A stretch of DNA of 64,000 bases, taken from Duganella sp. Leaf126. GTDB lineage: Bacteria > Pseudomonadota > Gammaproteobacteria > Burkholderiales > Burkholderiaceae_D. Below the pieces are notes generated by a model. It ran no database searches and was not told the origin of the DNA. It worked only from the letters and a program-made list of their open reading frames with translations. The stretch is from contig NZ_LMNW01000002.1 in the NCBI RefSeq assembly GCF_001423125.1, positions 62,001 to 126,000 on the forward strand, given 5' to 3'. Positions 20,736 through 29,831 of this stretch are shown piece by piece. Each line of letters opens with the position of its first letter. Within the stretch, counting starts at the first letter, position 1. The position numbers were made by a program, and so were the translations under genes.

Positions 20736-23700
20736 CTACTGGCTGCCAGCACTGCCGGCCTGCGCCAGCAGCGCGCGCAGGCGCGGCAGCGCGGCGCTGA
20801 GCTGCTGCCACTGTCCCCGGTCGGCGCAGGTCTCGAGTTCGCCGCACAATGCCTGCAGCGCCTGCTCCTCGAGGTAGCCGGCGCTGCCCTTCATGCCATG
20901 CAGCAGGCGGCCGGCCGTGTCGGCGTCGCCGGCCGCGATCGCCGCGTCGAGTTCGGCCAGGCGCAGCGGCACGTCCTGGCGGAAGGCGCTGCGCAGCCGC
21001 GCGCTGAGATCGGCCACGCCGCTGTGCCGGGCCAGGCGCGCCATGTCGGACACCGCCGGCGCGGCCGGCGCCACGCCGAACATGGCATCGAGGTCCGGCA
21101 CTGCAGCGTGCGGCCGTTCGCCCGGCCTTGCCGGCGGCGCCGCCGGAACCGCGCGCGGCGCCATCGGCGGCAGCGGGACGCCGCGCTGCAGCTGGCGCTC
21201 GATCGCGCGGCTGAGCTGGAAGTGCAGCTTGTCTTCGTCGATCGGCTTGGTCAGAAAATCGTCCATGCCGGCGGCCAGGTAACGGCTGCGGTCTTCCTCG
21301 CTGGCGTTGGCGGTGAGCGCAATGATCATCAGTTCCTGGTCGCGCACCGGCGCGTCCTCCGGCCCGCCCGCGCGGATCAGGCGGGTGGCGCTGGCGCCAT
21401 CCATCTCCGGCATCCGCCCGTCCATCAGGATCAGGTCGTAGCGCGTGAGCGCGCAGGCCTGCACCGCCAGCGCGCCGTTGGCGGCGATGTCCACCTTGTG
21501 CCCGAGGTCTTCGAGCAGCATGCGGATGATGATCTGGTTGGTCGGGAAGTCTTCCGCGCACAGCACGCGCAGCTGGTGGCTGTGCGGCTCGCGCGGCACG
21601 TGCGGCACGGTCGGCGGCGCCACGCCGTTGGCCAGCGGCAGTTCGAACATGAAGGTGCTGCCCTCGCCCGGTGCGCTGACGGCGTCGATGGTGCCGCCCA
21701 TCAGTTCCACCAGCTGGCGGCAGATCGCCAGCCCCAGGCCGGTGCCACCGTAGCGGCGCGTGGTTGAGGCGTCGGCCTGCTCGAACTTCTGGAACAGGCG
21801 CGGGATCGCCGCCGCTTCGATGCCGATGCCGGTATCCTCCACCAGGAAGCGGATGCGGTGGATCGCGCCCTTGCGCCCGGCCAGCGCAGCGATGTCCGCC
21901 GCCGTCTCCCCGGCTGCGGCCACCCGCTCCACGCGCATGGTCACGCTGCCGCTGCGGGTAAATTTGAAGGCATTGCCCACCAGGTTGACCAGCACCTGGC
22001 GCAGCCGCGTGGGGTCGCCCACCACGAACTGCGGCAGGTCGTCGGCAAACACCAGTTCGAAACCGACACTGTGGGCGGCGGCCTGCTCCTCGAACAGGCT
22101 GACCACGTTTTCGACGGTGGCGCTTAGGGAAAAGTCGATGTTCTCGATGGTGAGCTTGCCGGCCTCGATCTTGGAGAAATCGAGCAGGTCGTTGATGATG
22201 GTCAGCAGCGACTGGGCATTGGCCTGGCCGCGCAGGATCTGTTCGCGGGTGGCGTCCTGCAGCGCCGGATCGCGCAGCGCAAAGCCCAGCATGCCGATCA
22301 CGCCGGCCAGCGGGGTGCGCATCTCGTGGCTCATATTGGCCAGGAACTCGGACTTCTGGCGGGTGGCGTCTTCCGCCTTCTGCTTGGCCTGGCGCAGCCG
22401 CTCGTCGTTGTCCTGCAAGGCGCGGTTGGCCAGCGCCAGCTCCTCGGTATGCAGCCGCACCTGGCGTTCCTGCAGCAGCAGCTGCGCCTGGGTCTGACGC
22501 AGCGTTTGCAGCGTGTCTTCGAGCTGCTGGTAGGCGCGCGCGTTTTCCAGGCCGGCAGCGGCGTGCGAGGCCAGCGTCTGCAGCAGGTCCAGGTCCACCT
22601 GGCGGTAGGCATTGCGTTTCAGGCTCTGCACGCTGAGCAGGCCGACCACGCGGTCGCCCACCACCAGCGGCGCATAGATCATCGACAGCGCACCGGGAAT
22701 GCGCACGCCGTCCACGCGCACCGGCAGCGCCACCAGTTCCAGGCCGCTGTCGTCCATGTACTGCCGGTACTCGGCCTGCAGGTCGTTGATCAGGAGCGGC
22801 TTGCCGTGCGTGAGGCACCACACCGCCAGCTGGTTCGGGTTGTCCAGCCAGCGCTGGTATGGCACCGCGCGCACGCCGTCCTCCACCGCGAACGGAAAGT
22901 GGATCACGCCATCTTGCGCGCGCACGAAGCCGATGCCGAAGATCTCCGCGTGCATCAGGTCCTGCACGTGGCGGTAGACGGTACTCATCAGGGTTTCCAT
23001 GTCGAGCGTGGCGCTCATCTCGCGACCCAGTTCGCTCAGCACGGAAATATTGCGGTGCGCCTTTTCCACTTCCCCGGTCTGGCGCTCCGCGTCCAGGCGG
23101 CGCTGCTCGGCATCGGCGCGCTGCGCTTCCGCTTCGAGCCGGCGCACTTCGAGTTCCTGCTTCTGCTGTTGCAGCAGGCGGTTCTTGTGCTGCACTTCGG
23201 CCGTGCGCGACTCCACCAGTTCCTCGAGGCGCTGCTGCTGGCGGTGCAGGCTGCGCACGCGCGCCTGGTAGGCGGCGTAGGCGGCGCCGGCCAGCAGCAG
23301 CGCCGCCAGCGTGCGGAACCACCAGGTCTTCCAGAACGGCGGCAGGATGGTGATGTTGAGCGTGGCGGCGCTGTCGTTCCACACGCCGTCCTTGTTGGCG
23401 GCCTTGACGCGGAACACGTAGTGGCCGGGGTCGAGATTGGTGTAGGTGGCGAAGCGCTTGCTGGCGTCCGTCATCACCCAGTCTTCGTCGAAGCCCTGCA
23501 GCTGGTAGGCGTAGCGGTTGCGCTGCGGCGCCGCGTAGTGCAGAGCTGCAAACTCCAGCGAGAACACCGAATCGGCCTGGCGCAGCGTCAGCGCGCCGGT
23601 CTGCTCGATGGCCGTTGTGAGCACGTCCGGGTGATCGCCCTGCCCGGCGCTGAGCGACTTGTTAAAGACCTGGAAGTCGGTGATCGCCACCACTGGCGCC

Positions 23701-25775
23701 ACGCTGTTTTCGCGCACGGCCTGCGGCGCGAACGCGGTCACGCCATTGAAGCCGCCGAAATACAGCGTGCCGTCCGCCGTGCGCAGCGCCGCACCATCGA
23801 AGTACGCGCCCTCGATGGTGCCGTCGGCGTCGCTGTAGTTGCGCACCATGCCGGTGGCGATGTTGAACTTCGACAGACCGCTGTTGGTGCTGAGCCAGAG
23901 GTTGCCGGCGCCGTCGGGCAGGATGGCGGCGATCGCATCGTCGGCGATGCCGTCCCTGCGCAGGTAGCGGCGGAAGGTGACGGCGCCGTCTGCGCCGGTC
24001 TGCATTCGGTTCAGGCCGGCGGCCGTGCCCACCCACAGCGTCCCCTGCGCATCCTCGTACAGGCAGTGCACCTCGTCGTGGCTGAGCGAGTGGGGATCGG
24101 CCGGGTTGCGGCGGAAGTGGCGAAATGTGCCGGTGGCGCGGTCGAGCAGATCGAGGCCGTTGAAGCTGCCCACCCACAGCCGTCCGCGCCGGTCTTCGAG
24201 GACCGGCCGCACCACGTTGTCGGCCAGGCTGGAGCTGTCGGCCGGGTTGTGGCGGTAGGTGTGAACATCCATGGTCTTCGGATCGAGCCGGTGCAGGCCG
24301 CCGCGGCTGGCGATCCACAATACGCCGCTGCGGTCGGCCACGATGTTGCGGATGGTGTCGCTGGCCGGGTCGCCGCGCACGAACGACAGCGCGCGCATGG
24401 TGCCGCTGGCGGGATCGAGCTGGTTGATGCCCGCGCGCCCGCCGATCCACAAGCCCCCCTTGCCGTCCGGCGCACGCCACAGCGCCGTCACCTGGTCGTC
24501 ACTGAGGCCGCCGCGCCGCGCCGGATCGCGGCGCCACACCTTGCTGCGCCCGGTCTTCGGGTCGTACAGGTTCAGGCCCGCACCGGTGCCCAGCCACAGC
24601 AAGCCGTCACCCTCGGGCGCGGCGGCCATCGCGATTGCGCGCACCTTGTTGTCCGACAGCGCATCCGGGTCCTCGATGTGGCGCACGATGCGCGCAAAGC
24701 CGCCGCTGCCCATGTCCACCCGGCTGACGCCATCGTTCCAGGTGCCCACCCAGAACGTGCCCACGCGGTCGCGGAACAGCGCCGACACCTGGTTGTCGGC
24801 CAGGCTGTGCGGGTCGCTGAACTGGTGGCGGTAGTGGACCAGCCGCTGCTGGCCCGGCATCCAGCGCAGCAGGCCGTCGGCCTGGGTGCCGATCCACAGC
24901 TGCTGCTCGACATCCTCGTACAAGGCGGTGATGCTGGTCCCGGGCCGCAGCCCTTCGGCCGGTCCCAGGCGCCGGCGCTGCGGCGGGCCGCCGCCGTCGA
25001 CGCGCCATTGTTCCAGCCCGCCCATGCTGCCCACCCACAGCGTCTGCCGGCTGTCGACCTGCAGCGCCAGCACCGCGTTGACGCGGCTGTCGCCGCCGTC
25101 GTCGGGCAGGTAATGGACGAATTCCGCGGCGCCCGGCGCCAGCATGTCGAGGCCGGCGGCGGTGGCGACCCACAGGCGGCCGGCGGCGTCGCGCGCCAGC
25201 GCGTTGACCTGGTCGCTGGCCAGGCTGCCCGGGTCGGCCGGATCGTGGTGGCGGCTGGTGTACCGCCCGGTGGCGGGGTCGAGCCGGTGCAGGCCGTCGG
25301 CAGTGGCCACCCAAAGCCCGCCCAGCCCATCGTCGGCAAGCGCGCGCACGTGGCGGTTACCGTTGCCGCGCTGGGCTGCCTCCTGCGGCGGGTAATGGAC
25401 AAAAGTGCGGGTGGCGGGATCGTAGCGATCGAGGCCGCCGTCGGTGCCAACCCACAGGCGGCCGGACGGATCGACATGCAGCACGCGCACCCAGTTATCG
25501 ACCAGCGCGCGCGGGTCGGACACCGCGCTCTTGTAGCTTACGGTACGATAGCCGTCGAAGCGGGTCAGGCCGGCCTGGGTGCCGAGCCAGATGAAACCCT
25601 GCGGGTCCTGGGCGATGGCCAGCACCGACTCCTGCGCCAGCCCGTGCTCCACGCTCAGCTGCTCGAAGCGCAGCGTGCGCGGCGGCGCACTGCCCCATGC
25701 GGCGGCCGCGCCGAGTCCCCACAGCAGCAGGGCCGGCACCAGCAGGCGGAGACACATGTTGGTCAGGGCACGCAA
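20736..25775 (-). CDS. hybrid sensor histidine kinase with periplasmic two-component propeller, 1679 aa
   Basis: Domain order: signal peptide (~1-28); some fourteen propeller repeats (~35-730, recurring motifs such as LWVGTxxGLxRxDP); Y_Y_Y domain (~750-815, FAALHYAAPQRNRYAYQLQGFDEDW); one membrane helix (~825-845); coiled coil; GAF-like domain (~920-1070); coiled coil; HisKA with His1150 in NMSHEMRTPLAG; HATPase (IINDLLDFSKIEAGKL upstream, then VEDTGIGI and GGTGLGLAICRQLVELMGG); receiver with Asp1452 in ILMDGRMPEMDG; and an Hpt domain with His1626 in LLHGMKGSAGYL. The architecture resembles Bacteroides carbohydrate-sensing hybrids, so a glycan ligand is possible but unproven. The start is TTG at 25775 (GGAG ten bases upstream) or ATG at 25757. 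Confidence 0.9.
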   Translation of the reverse strand: MRALTNMCLRLLVPALLLWGLGAAAAWGSAPPRTLRFEQLSVEHGLAQESVLAIAQDPQGFIWLGTQAGLTRFDGYRTVSYKSAVSDPRALVDNWVRVLHVDPSGRLWVGTDGGLDRYDPATRTFVHYPPQEAAQRGNGNRHVRALADDGLGGLWVATADGLHRLDPATGRYTSRHHDPADPGSLASDQVNALARDAAGRLWVATAAGLDMLAPGAAEFVHYLPDDGGDSRVNAVLALQVDSRQTLWVGSMGGLEQWRVDGGGPPQRRRLGPAEGLRPGTSITALYEDVEQQLWIGTQADGLLRWMPGQQRLVHYRHQFSDPHSLADNQVSALFRDRVGTFWVGTWNDGVSRVDMGSGGFARIVRHIEDPDALSDNKVRAIAMAAAPEGDGLLWLGTGAGLNLYDPKTGRSKVWRRDPARRGGLSDDQVTALWRAPDGKGGLWIGGRAGINQLDPASGTMRALSFVRGDPASDTIRNIVADRSGVLWIASRGGLHRLDPKTMDVHTYRHNPADSSSLADNVVRPVLEDRRGRLWVGSFNGLDLLDRATGTFRHFRRNPADPHSLSHDEVHCLYEDAQGTLWVGTAAGLNRMQTGADGAVTFRRYLRRDGIADDAIAAILPDGAGNLWLSTNSGLSKFNIATGMVRNYSDADGTIEGAYFDGAALRTADGTLYFGGFNGVTAFAPQAVRENSVAPVVAITDFQVFNKSLSAGQGDHPDVLTTAIEQTGALTLRQADSVFSLEFAALHYAAPQRNRYAYQLQGFDEDWVMTDASKRFATYTNLDPGHYVFRVKAANKDGVWNDSAATLNITILPPFWKTWWFRTLAALLLAGAAYAAYQARVRSLHRQQQRLEELVESRTAEVQHKNRLLQQQKQELEVRRLEAEAQRADAEQRRLDAERQTGEVEKAHRNISVLSELGREMSATLDMETLMSTVYRHVQDLMHAEIFGIGFVRAQDGVIHFPFAVEDGVRAVPYQRWLDNPNQLAVWCLTHGKPLLINDLQAEYRQYMDDSGLELVALPVRVDGVRIPGALSMIYAPLVVGDRVVGLLSVQSLKRNAYRQVDLDLLQTLASHAAAGLENARAYQQLEDTLQTLRQTQAQLLLQERQVRLHTEELALANRALQDNDERLRQAKQKAEDATRQKSEFLANMSHEMRTPLAGVIGMLGFALRDPALQDATREQILRGQANAQSLLTIINDLLDFSKIEAGKLTIENIDFSLSATVENVVSLFEEQAAAHSVGFELVFADDLPQFVVGDPTRLRQVLVNLVGNAFKFTRSGSVTMRVERVAAAGETAADIAALAGRKGAIHRIRFLVEDTGIGIEAAAIPRLFQKFEQADASTTRRYGGTGLGLAICRQLVELMGGTIDAVSAPGEGSTFMFELPLANGVAPPTVPHVPREPHSHQLRVLCAEDFPTNQIIIRMLLEDLGHKVDIAANGALAVQACALTRYDLILMDGRMPEMDGASATRLIRAGGPEDAPVRDQELMIIALTANASEEDRSRYLAAGMDDFLTKPIDEDKLHFQLSRAIERQLQRGVPLPPMAPRAVPAAPPARPGERPHAAVPDLDAMFGVAPAAPAVSDMARLARHSGVADLSARLRSAFRQDVPLRLAELDAAIAAGDADTAGRLLHGMKGSAGYLEEQALQALCGELETCADRGQWQQLSAALPRLRALLAQAGSAGSQ

Positions 25776-25803
25776 AAAACGGGGTCTCCCACGCGGGGTA
25801 TGC

Positions 25804-26985
25804 TCAGGATTCGAAGAACGCCAGCACGTCTTCCTTGCGCGCCTGGGTATCGCGCTGACCCAGCCGGATCAAGTCGCAAGTATACGATGATTCGAACAAC
25901 AGGTACGACGCGAGGGCGGCGCCGCGCTTTTCGGTGGCGCCGATGCCGGACAACAGCGTGCGGATCGGCGCCGGCAGGCTGCCCACATGGCGGCTGGCGA
26001 TGTCGTCGAGCCGTTCCGACGGCGCGATCACCAGCAGCCTGACCGGCTTGAGCGGGGTTTGCTCGAGCAGCGCTTCCGGCAGCAGCGACAGGGTCTTGTT
26101 GACGCGCTCGAGCCGTTCGATATCGACCGCCAGCGAATCGAGGAAGATCGAGGACATGGCATGGCCGGCGATCTGCGCCAGGCTCGGATGGCGCGCCGTG
26201 CCCTGCTCGTCCCCGCCATCGGCCCTGGGCGCCTCGGTCAGGCGCCCGGCGCCCACCACCAGCACCTTGCGCGCGCCGAGGTGGATGGCCGGCGAAATCG
26301 GCGCCAGCTGGCGCATCGAGCCGTCGCCGCAGAATTCGCGGTGGCCACCCAGGTAGAGCGGCGTGGGTGGAAAGATGAACGGGATCGCCGACGACGCCAG
26401 CAGGTGCTCGACGCCGATCTGGTCCTGCAGCGCCAGCCGCTGCATGCGCACCCAGGGCGCGATGTCGGCGGCGCTCTGGTAAAACGTCAGGTGGTTGCCG
26501 GCGGTGTAGGACGAGGCGGTGACCGCCAGCGCGTGCAGCAGTCCTTCGGACAGCACGGCGTCGAGCCGGGGCAGATCGAGCATGCGGTGCAGCAGTCCGA
26601 CCAGCGGGGTGTTGTCGAGCAGCGACGCCGGCGGCGCCGCGCGCCACTTGCGCAGCAGCCAGCCGAACGACAGTAGCGAAAGCCAGCGCGCGCCCGAGCG
26701 CAGCACACCGAGCGAATCGGCGCGGTACACCTGCGCCACCTCGATGTTCTGCCACACGTCGAGCAGCTTCTGCACGCCCTCGCCGAAGTTGTCGGCGCGG
26801 CAGGCCAGCGCGGTGGCGTTGATCGCCCCGGCTGAGGTGCCGCAGATGATGTCGAACGGGTTGCGCGCCGGCGGCCAGCCCGCCTCCCACAGGATCTCGG
26901 AGATGGCCTGTAGCACGCCCACCTGGTAGGCGGCGCGCGCGCCGCCGCCGGTGAGGATCAGGCCTGTTTTCTTTTGACGTCCCAT
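25804..26985 (-). CDS. patatin-like phospholipase, 393 aa
   Basis: A serine lipid acyl hydrolase with the family's Ser-Asp dyad. The oxyanion motif GGGARAAYQVGVL is at residues ~13-25, the nucleophile Ser51 in GTSAG, and the partner Asp221 in GDGSM (DGS instead of the usual DGA/G). There is no signal peptide, so it is cytosolic or exported by another route. RssA/NTE-type proteins are its closest relatives in layout. The C-terminal ~100 residues (LAVDIERLERVNKTLSLLP...) are typical of the bacterial subgroup. Its stop is 28 bp ahead of the kinase start, so the two may share a transcript. Confidence 0.88.
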   Translation of the reverse strand: MGRQKKTGLILTGGGARAAYQVGVLQAISEILWEAGWPPARNPFDIICGTSAGAINATALACRADNFGEGVQKLLDVWQNIEVAQVYRADSLGVLRSGARWLSLLSFGWLLRKWRAAPPASLLDNTPLVGLLHRMLDLPRLDAVLSEGLLHALAVTASSYTAGNHLTFYQSAADIAPWVRMQRLALQDQIGVEHLLASSAIPFIFPPTPLYLGGHREFCGDGSMRQLAPISPAIHLGARKVLVVGAGRLTEAPRADGGDEQGTARHPSLAQIAGHAMSSIFLDSLAVDIERLERVNKTLSLLPEALLEQTPLKPVRLLVIAPSERLDDIASRHVGSLPAPIRTLLSGIGATEKRGAALASYLLFESSYTCDLIRLGQRDTQARKEDVLAFFES

Positions 26986-27003
26986 GACGCCAGCGTAGCA
27001 GGT

Positions 27004-28833
27004 TTAATCCCCCAGCACCACGCCTTCGCGGCGCGGATCGGCGCCGCCGAACCACTGCGCCTTGCCGTCCACCACGCGCCGCTGGATGCCTTGCAAACCC
27101 GAATTCTGTTCGGTCTCGCGCACCTCGTGGCCGCGCGCCTTCAGTTGCGCGATCACCTCGGCGCTGACGCGATTCTTTTCCAGTTCGGTCGGACCGTTGC
27201 GGCTGCCGAGGTTGGGCAGGCTGATGGCCTGCTGAACGTCGAGCTGCCAGTCCAGGGTGCCGACCAGCACCTTGGCCACGTAGTTGATGATGGTGGAGCC
27301 GCCCGGCGAGCCGGTGGCCAGCACCAGCCGGTGCGTGCCCTTGTCGAACACCAGGGTCGGCGACATGGCGCTGCGCGGGCGTTTGCCGGCCTGCACCCGG
27401 TTGGCGATCGGGCCGTTCTCGTCCTGCGAGTCGAACGAGAAATCGGTGAGCTGGTTGTTGAGCATGAAGCCATCGACCATCTGGCGCGAACCGAAAGCGT
27501 CTTCCACCGACGTCGTCATCGACAGGCCGCCGCCGTAGGCGTCCACCGCCACCAGGTGCGACGTGGAGGGCTTGTCGATTGCCGTGTCGCGTCCCCACGC
27601 CACGTCCATGGTCGCCGGCGTGCCGTAATTGGCGTGCCCCATCGACTTGTCGCCGATCAGGGCGGCGCGACTGGCCAGGTAGCGCTTGTCGAGCATGGCC
27701 GCGACGCCCTTGCCCGGCAGCGGCACGAAATCGGTATCGGCCACGTAGCGGTTGCGGTCGGCGTAGGCCAGGCGCCCTGCCTCGCTGAACAGGTGGATGC
27801 CGTCGGCGGTGAGCATGCCGTTGACCGGCTTGTAGGGACTGATGTCCTTCACTTCCAGGATGCCCAGCATCTGGGCGATGGCGATGCCACCGGACGACGG
27901 CGGCGGCGCGCCGCACACGGTCCACGCCTTGTAGTCGCTGCAGATCGGCGCGCGTTCCTTGGCCTGGTAGCCGGCGATGTCGGCGGCGGTGAGCTTGCCG
28001 GGATTGGTCGGATGGCCGGACACCTTGGCAACGATGTCGCGCGCGATGCGTCCCTTGTAAAACGCGTCGGCGCCGCCGTCGGCGATCTCGCGCAGCGTGC
28101 GCGCCAGCTCGGGATTTTTCAGGACGTAGCCGACCGGGCGCGGCTGGCCGGCGTCGTCGAAGAAGTAGGCGCGCGCCACCGGATCGCGGGCCAGGTATTT
28201 GTCCCACCGGAGCAGCGCGTTCAGGCGCGGGCTGACGGCAAAGCCGTCGTCGGCCAGCTTGATGGCCGGCGCGAACAGGGCTTTCCATGGCAGCCGGCCA
28301 TGCTGCTTGTGGGCCAGCTCCAGCATGCGCAGCACACCGGGCGCACCGACCGAGCGCCCGCCCACCACGCCGGTCTCGCGCGATACCGGCTTGCCATCCT
28401 TGTCCTGGAACAGGTGCTCGTCGGCGGCGGCCGGCGCCGTCTCGCGGCCATCGTAGGACTGCACGCGTTTGCCGTCCGAGTACATCAGGAACGACCCGCC
28501 ACCGATGCCCGACGATTGCGGCTCCACCAGCGTGAGCACCATCTGGGTGGCGATGGCCGCATCGATGGCCGCGCCGCCCTGCTTGAGGATCTGGTACCCG
28601 GCCTGGGTCGCAAGAGGATTGGCGGCAGCCACCATGAACTTCTGCGATGACTTGCCGGCCTTTTCGGTGTAGCCGGTGGCGATTTCGGGCGCCACGTCGT
28701 GCGCACTGCCAGCGACCTTGCCCGGCACGCTGGCCGGCGCCTGCAGCTGGGCGTACGCGGGGGCATAGAAAGCGGGAGCGTGCAACGCCCCCAGCACGGC
28801 GGCGGCCAGCGCCAGGTTCTTCAAACGTGTCAT
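27004..28833 (-). CDS. ggt: gamma-glutamyltransferase, 609 aa
   Basis: A periplasmic Ntn-hydrolase that cleaves glutathione and gamma-glutamyl peptides. The signal peptide is at residues 1-~28 (MTRLKNLALAAAVLGALHAPAF...AYA). Large subunit: FMVAAANPLATQAGYQILKQGG, GIGGGSFLMYSDG, DGRETAP and CGAPPPSSGGIA. Autocleavage should occur before Thr424 (STSHLVAVDAYGGGLSMT), which starts the small subunit. SPGGSTIINYV and a C-terminal REGVVLGD follow. The ATG at 28833 is preceded by GGAG six bases upstream, which decides against the start seven codons earlier. It sits 18 bp upstream of the patatin gene, possibly in one operon. Confidence 0.95.
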   Translation of the reverse strand: MTRLKNLALAAAVLGALHAPAFYAPAYAQLQAPASVPGKVAGSAHDVAPEIATGYTEKAGKSSQKFMVAAANPLATQAGYQILKQGGAAIDAAIATQMVLTLVEPQSSGIGGGSFLMYSDGKRVQSYDGRETAPAAADEHLFQDKDGKPVSRETGVVGGRSVGAPGVLRMLELAHKQHGRLPWKALFAPAIKLADDGFAVSPRLNALLRWDKYLARDPVARAYFFDDAGQPRPVGYVLKNPELARTLREIADGGADAFYKGRIARDIVAKVSGHPTNPGKLTAADIAGYQAKERAPICSDYKAWTVCGAPPPSSGGIAIAQMLGILEVKDISPYKPVNGMLTADGIHLFSEAGRLAYADRNRYVADTDFVPLPGKGVAAMLDKRYLASRAALIGDKSMGHANYGTPATMDVAWGRDTAIDKPSTSHLVAVDAYGGGLSMTTSVEDAFGSRQMVDGFMLNNQLTDFSFDSQDENGPIANRVQAGKRPRSAMSPTLVFDKGTHRLVLATGSPGGSTIINYVAKVLVGTLDWQLDVQQAISLPNLGSRNGPTELEKNRVSAEVIAQLKARGHEVRETEQNSGLQGIQRRVVDGKAQWFGGADPRREGVVLGD

Positions 28834-28890
28834 GGGATCTCCGGGTCGGGGCACGCAACCTGCGGCGCGCCTGAACGGCCATCGTACACG

Positions 28891-28909
28891 AAATCGTTTA
28901 AATCGTTTA
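28891..28909. repeat. tandem 9-bp direct repeat upstream of ggt
   Basis: AATCGTTTA occurs twice back to back (28892-28900, 28901-28909), 58 bp ahead of the ggt start. Tandem direct repeats near this spacing are used by OmpR/PhoB-type activators, so a regulator site is possible. No clear -35/-10 pair is visible beside it. Confidence 0.35.
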
Positions 28910-28943
28910 CTGCTGAACTTGATGCTTATTTGCTCACGCCAGC

Positions 28944-29702
28944 CTATTTGGCCGCCATGCGGATGGCGCCGTCGAGCCGTATCACCTCGCCGTTGAGCAT
29001 GGTGTTCTCGATGATGGCGCGCGCCAGCTGGGCGTATTCGTCCGGCTTGCCCAGGCGCGGCGGGAACGGCACCATGGCACCGAGCGCGTCGCGCACCTCT
29101 TGCGGCATGCCGAGCATCATCGGCGTCTCGAAAATGCCGGGTGCGATGGCCATCACGCGGATCCCGCTGCGCGCCAGGTCGCGTGCCATCGGCAACGTCA
29201 GGCCGGCCACCGCCGCCTTCGACGACGCATACGCCGCCTGGCCCATCTGGCCATCGTAGGCCGCCACCGACGCAGTGTTGATGATCACGCCGCGCTCGCC
29301 GTTGTCGAGCGGCGCATTCCTGCCCATCGCTTCGGCCGCCAGGCGCGCCATATTGAAGGTGCCCACCAGGTTGATCGCCACCACGCGCTGGAACAGGTCG
29401 AGCGCATGCGCGCCTTCCTTGCCGACGGTCTTGGCGGCCGGCGCGATGCCGGCGCAGTTGACCAGGCCGCGCAGCGTTCCCAGTGAAACGGCTGCCGCCA
29501 CCGCGCTCTGCGCATCGGTCTCGGACGTCACATCGCAGCGCACGAACACGCCGTCCAGTTCCGCCGCCAGCGCGCGACCGCCCTCTTCCTGCACGTCGGC
29601 CAGCACCACCTTGCCGCCAGCTTGCGCCAGCATGCGCGCAGTGGCGGCGCCCAGGCCCGAAGCGCCGCCGGTGATGATGAATACCTGTTCTTTGATTTGC
29701 AT
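28944..29702 (-). CDS. short-chain dehydrogenase, type II 3-hydroxyacyl-CoA dehydrogenase (HSD10-like), 252 aa
   Basis: An NAD-dependent SDR with the cofactor motif TGGASGLGAATA (~residues 11-22), Asp of VVLADVQ (NAD preference), NCAGIAP, catalytic Ser in NTASVAAYDG, and the YASSK motif (Tyr and Lys, ~161-165). The insert between NCAGIAP and the active site (KTVGKEGAHALDLFQRVVAINLVGTFNM) and the ending MNGEVIRLDGAIRM are those of bacterial proteins like human HSD17B10, which oxidise 3-hydroxyacyl-CoAs in fatty-acid or isoleucine breakdown. Upstream is a double palindrome suggesting a MerR-type acyl-CoA catabolism regulator. Confidence 0.9.
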   Translation of the reverse strand: MQIKEQVFIITGGASGLGAATARMLAQAGGKVVLADVQEEGGRALAAELDGVFVRCDVTSETDAQSAVAAAVSLGTLRGLVNCAGIAPAAKTVGKEGAHALDLFQRVVAINLVGTFNMARLAAEAMGRNAPLDNGERGVIINTASVAAYDGQMGQAAYASSKAAVAGLTLPMARDLARSGIRVMAIAPGIFETPMMLGMPQEVRDALGAMVPFPPRLGKPDEYAQLARAIIENTMLNGEVIRLDGAIRMAAK

Positions 29703-29749
29703 GGTGTCTCCACGAGTAAGGCCGATTGTCGATGATCGCCGAGTTTAGG

Positions 29750-29772
29750 TTTACGTTGACGTAAACGTCAAC
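29750..29772. promoter_or_regulatory. overlapping palindromes, probable MerR-type (LiuR-like) operator
   Basis: Two perfect overlapping inverted repeats occupy 23 bp: TTTACG-TTGA-CGTAAA (29750-29765) and GTTGACGT-AA-ACGTCAAC (29755-29772). They lie 48 bp before the start of the 3-hydroxyacyl-CoA dehydrogenase gene. From memory, MerR-family regulators of branched-chain and fatty-acid degradation in proteobacteria bind ACGT-centred palindromes of this kind. No merR gene is in the window. Confidence 0.6.
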
Positions 29773-29831
29773 ATCACCGTGCGATTGTAACGACTTTCAG
29801 TGCGCAGAGATACCGGCGATGCACCTGCCGC

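Noticed and set aside
20638-26042. Very long frames of 914 and 1238 codons overlapping the hybrid kinase
   Set aside because: They lie in other frames of a gene with unmistakable kinase motifs; their composition is repetitive Arg/Ala/Gly or His/Gln.
25763-28882. 1039-codon minus-strand frame across the patatin and ggt genes
   Set aside because: It runs in another frame over two complete, motif-bearing genes and has no domain of its own.
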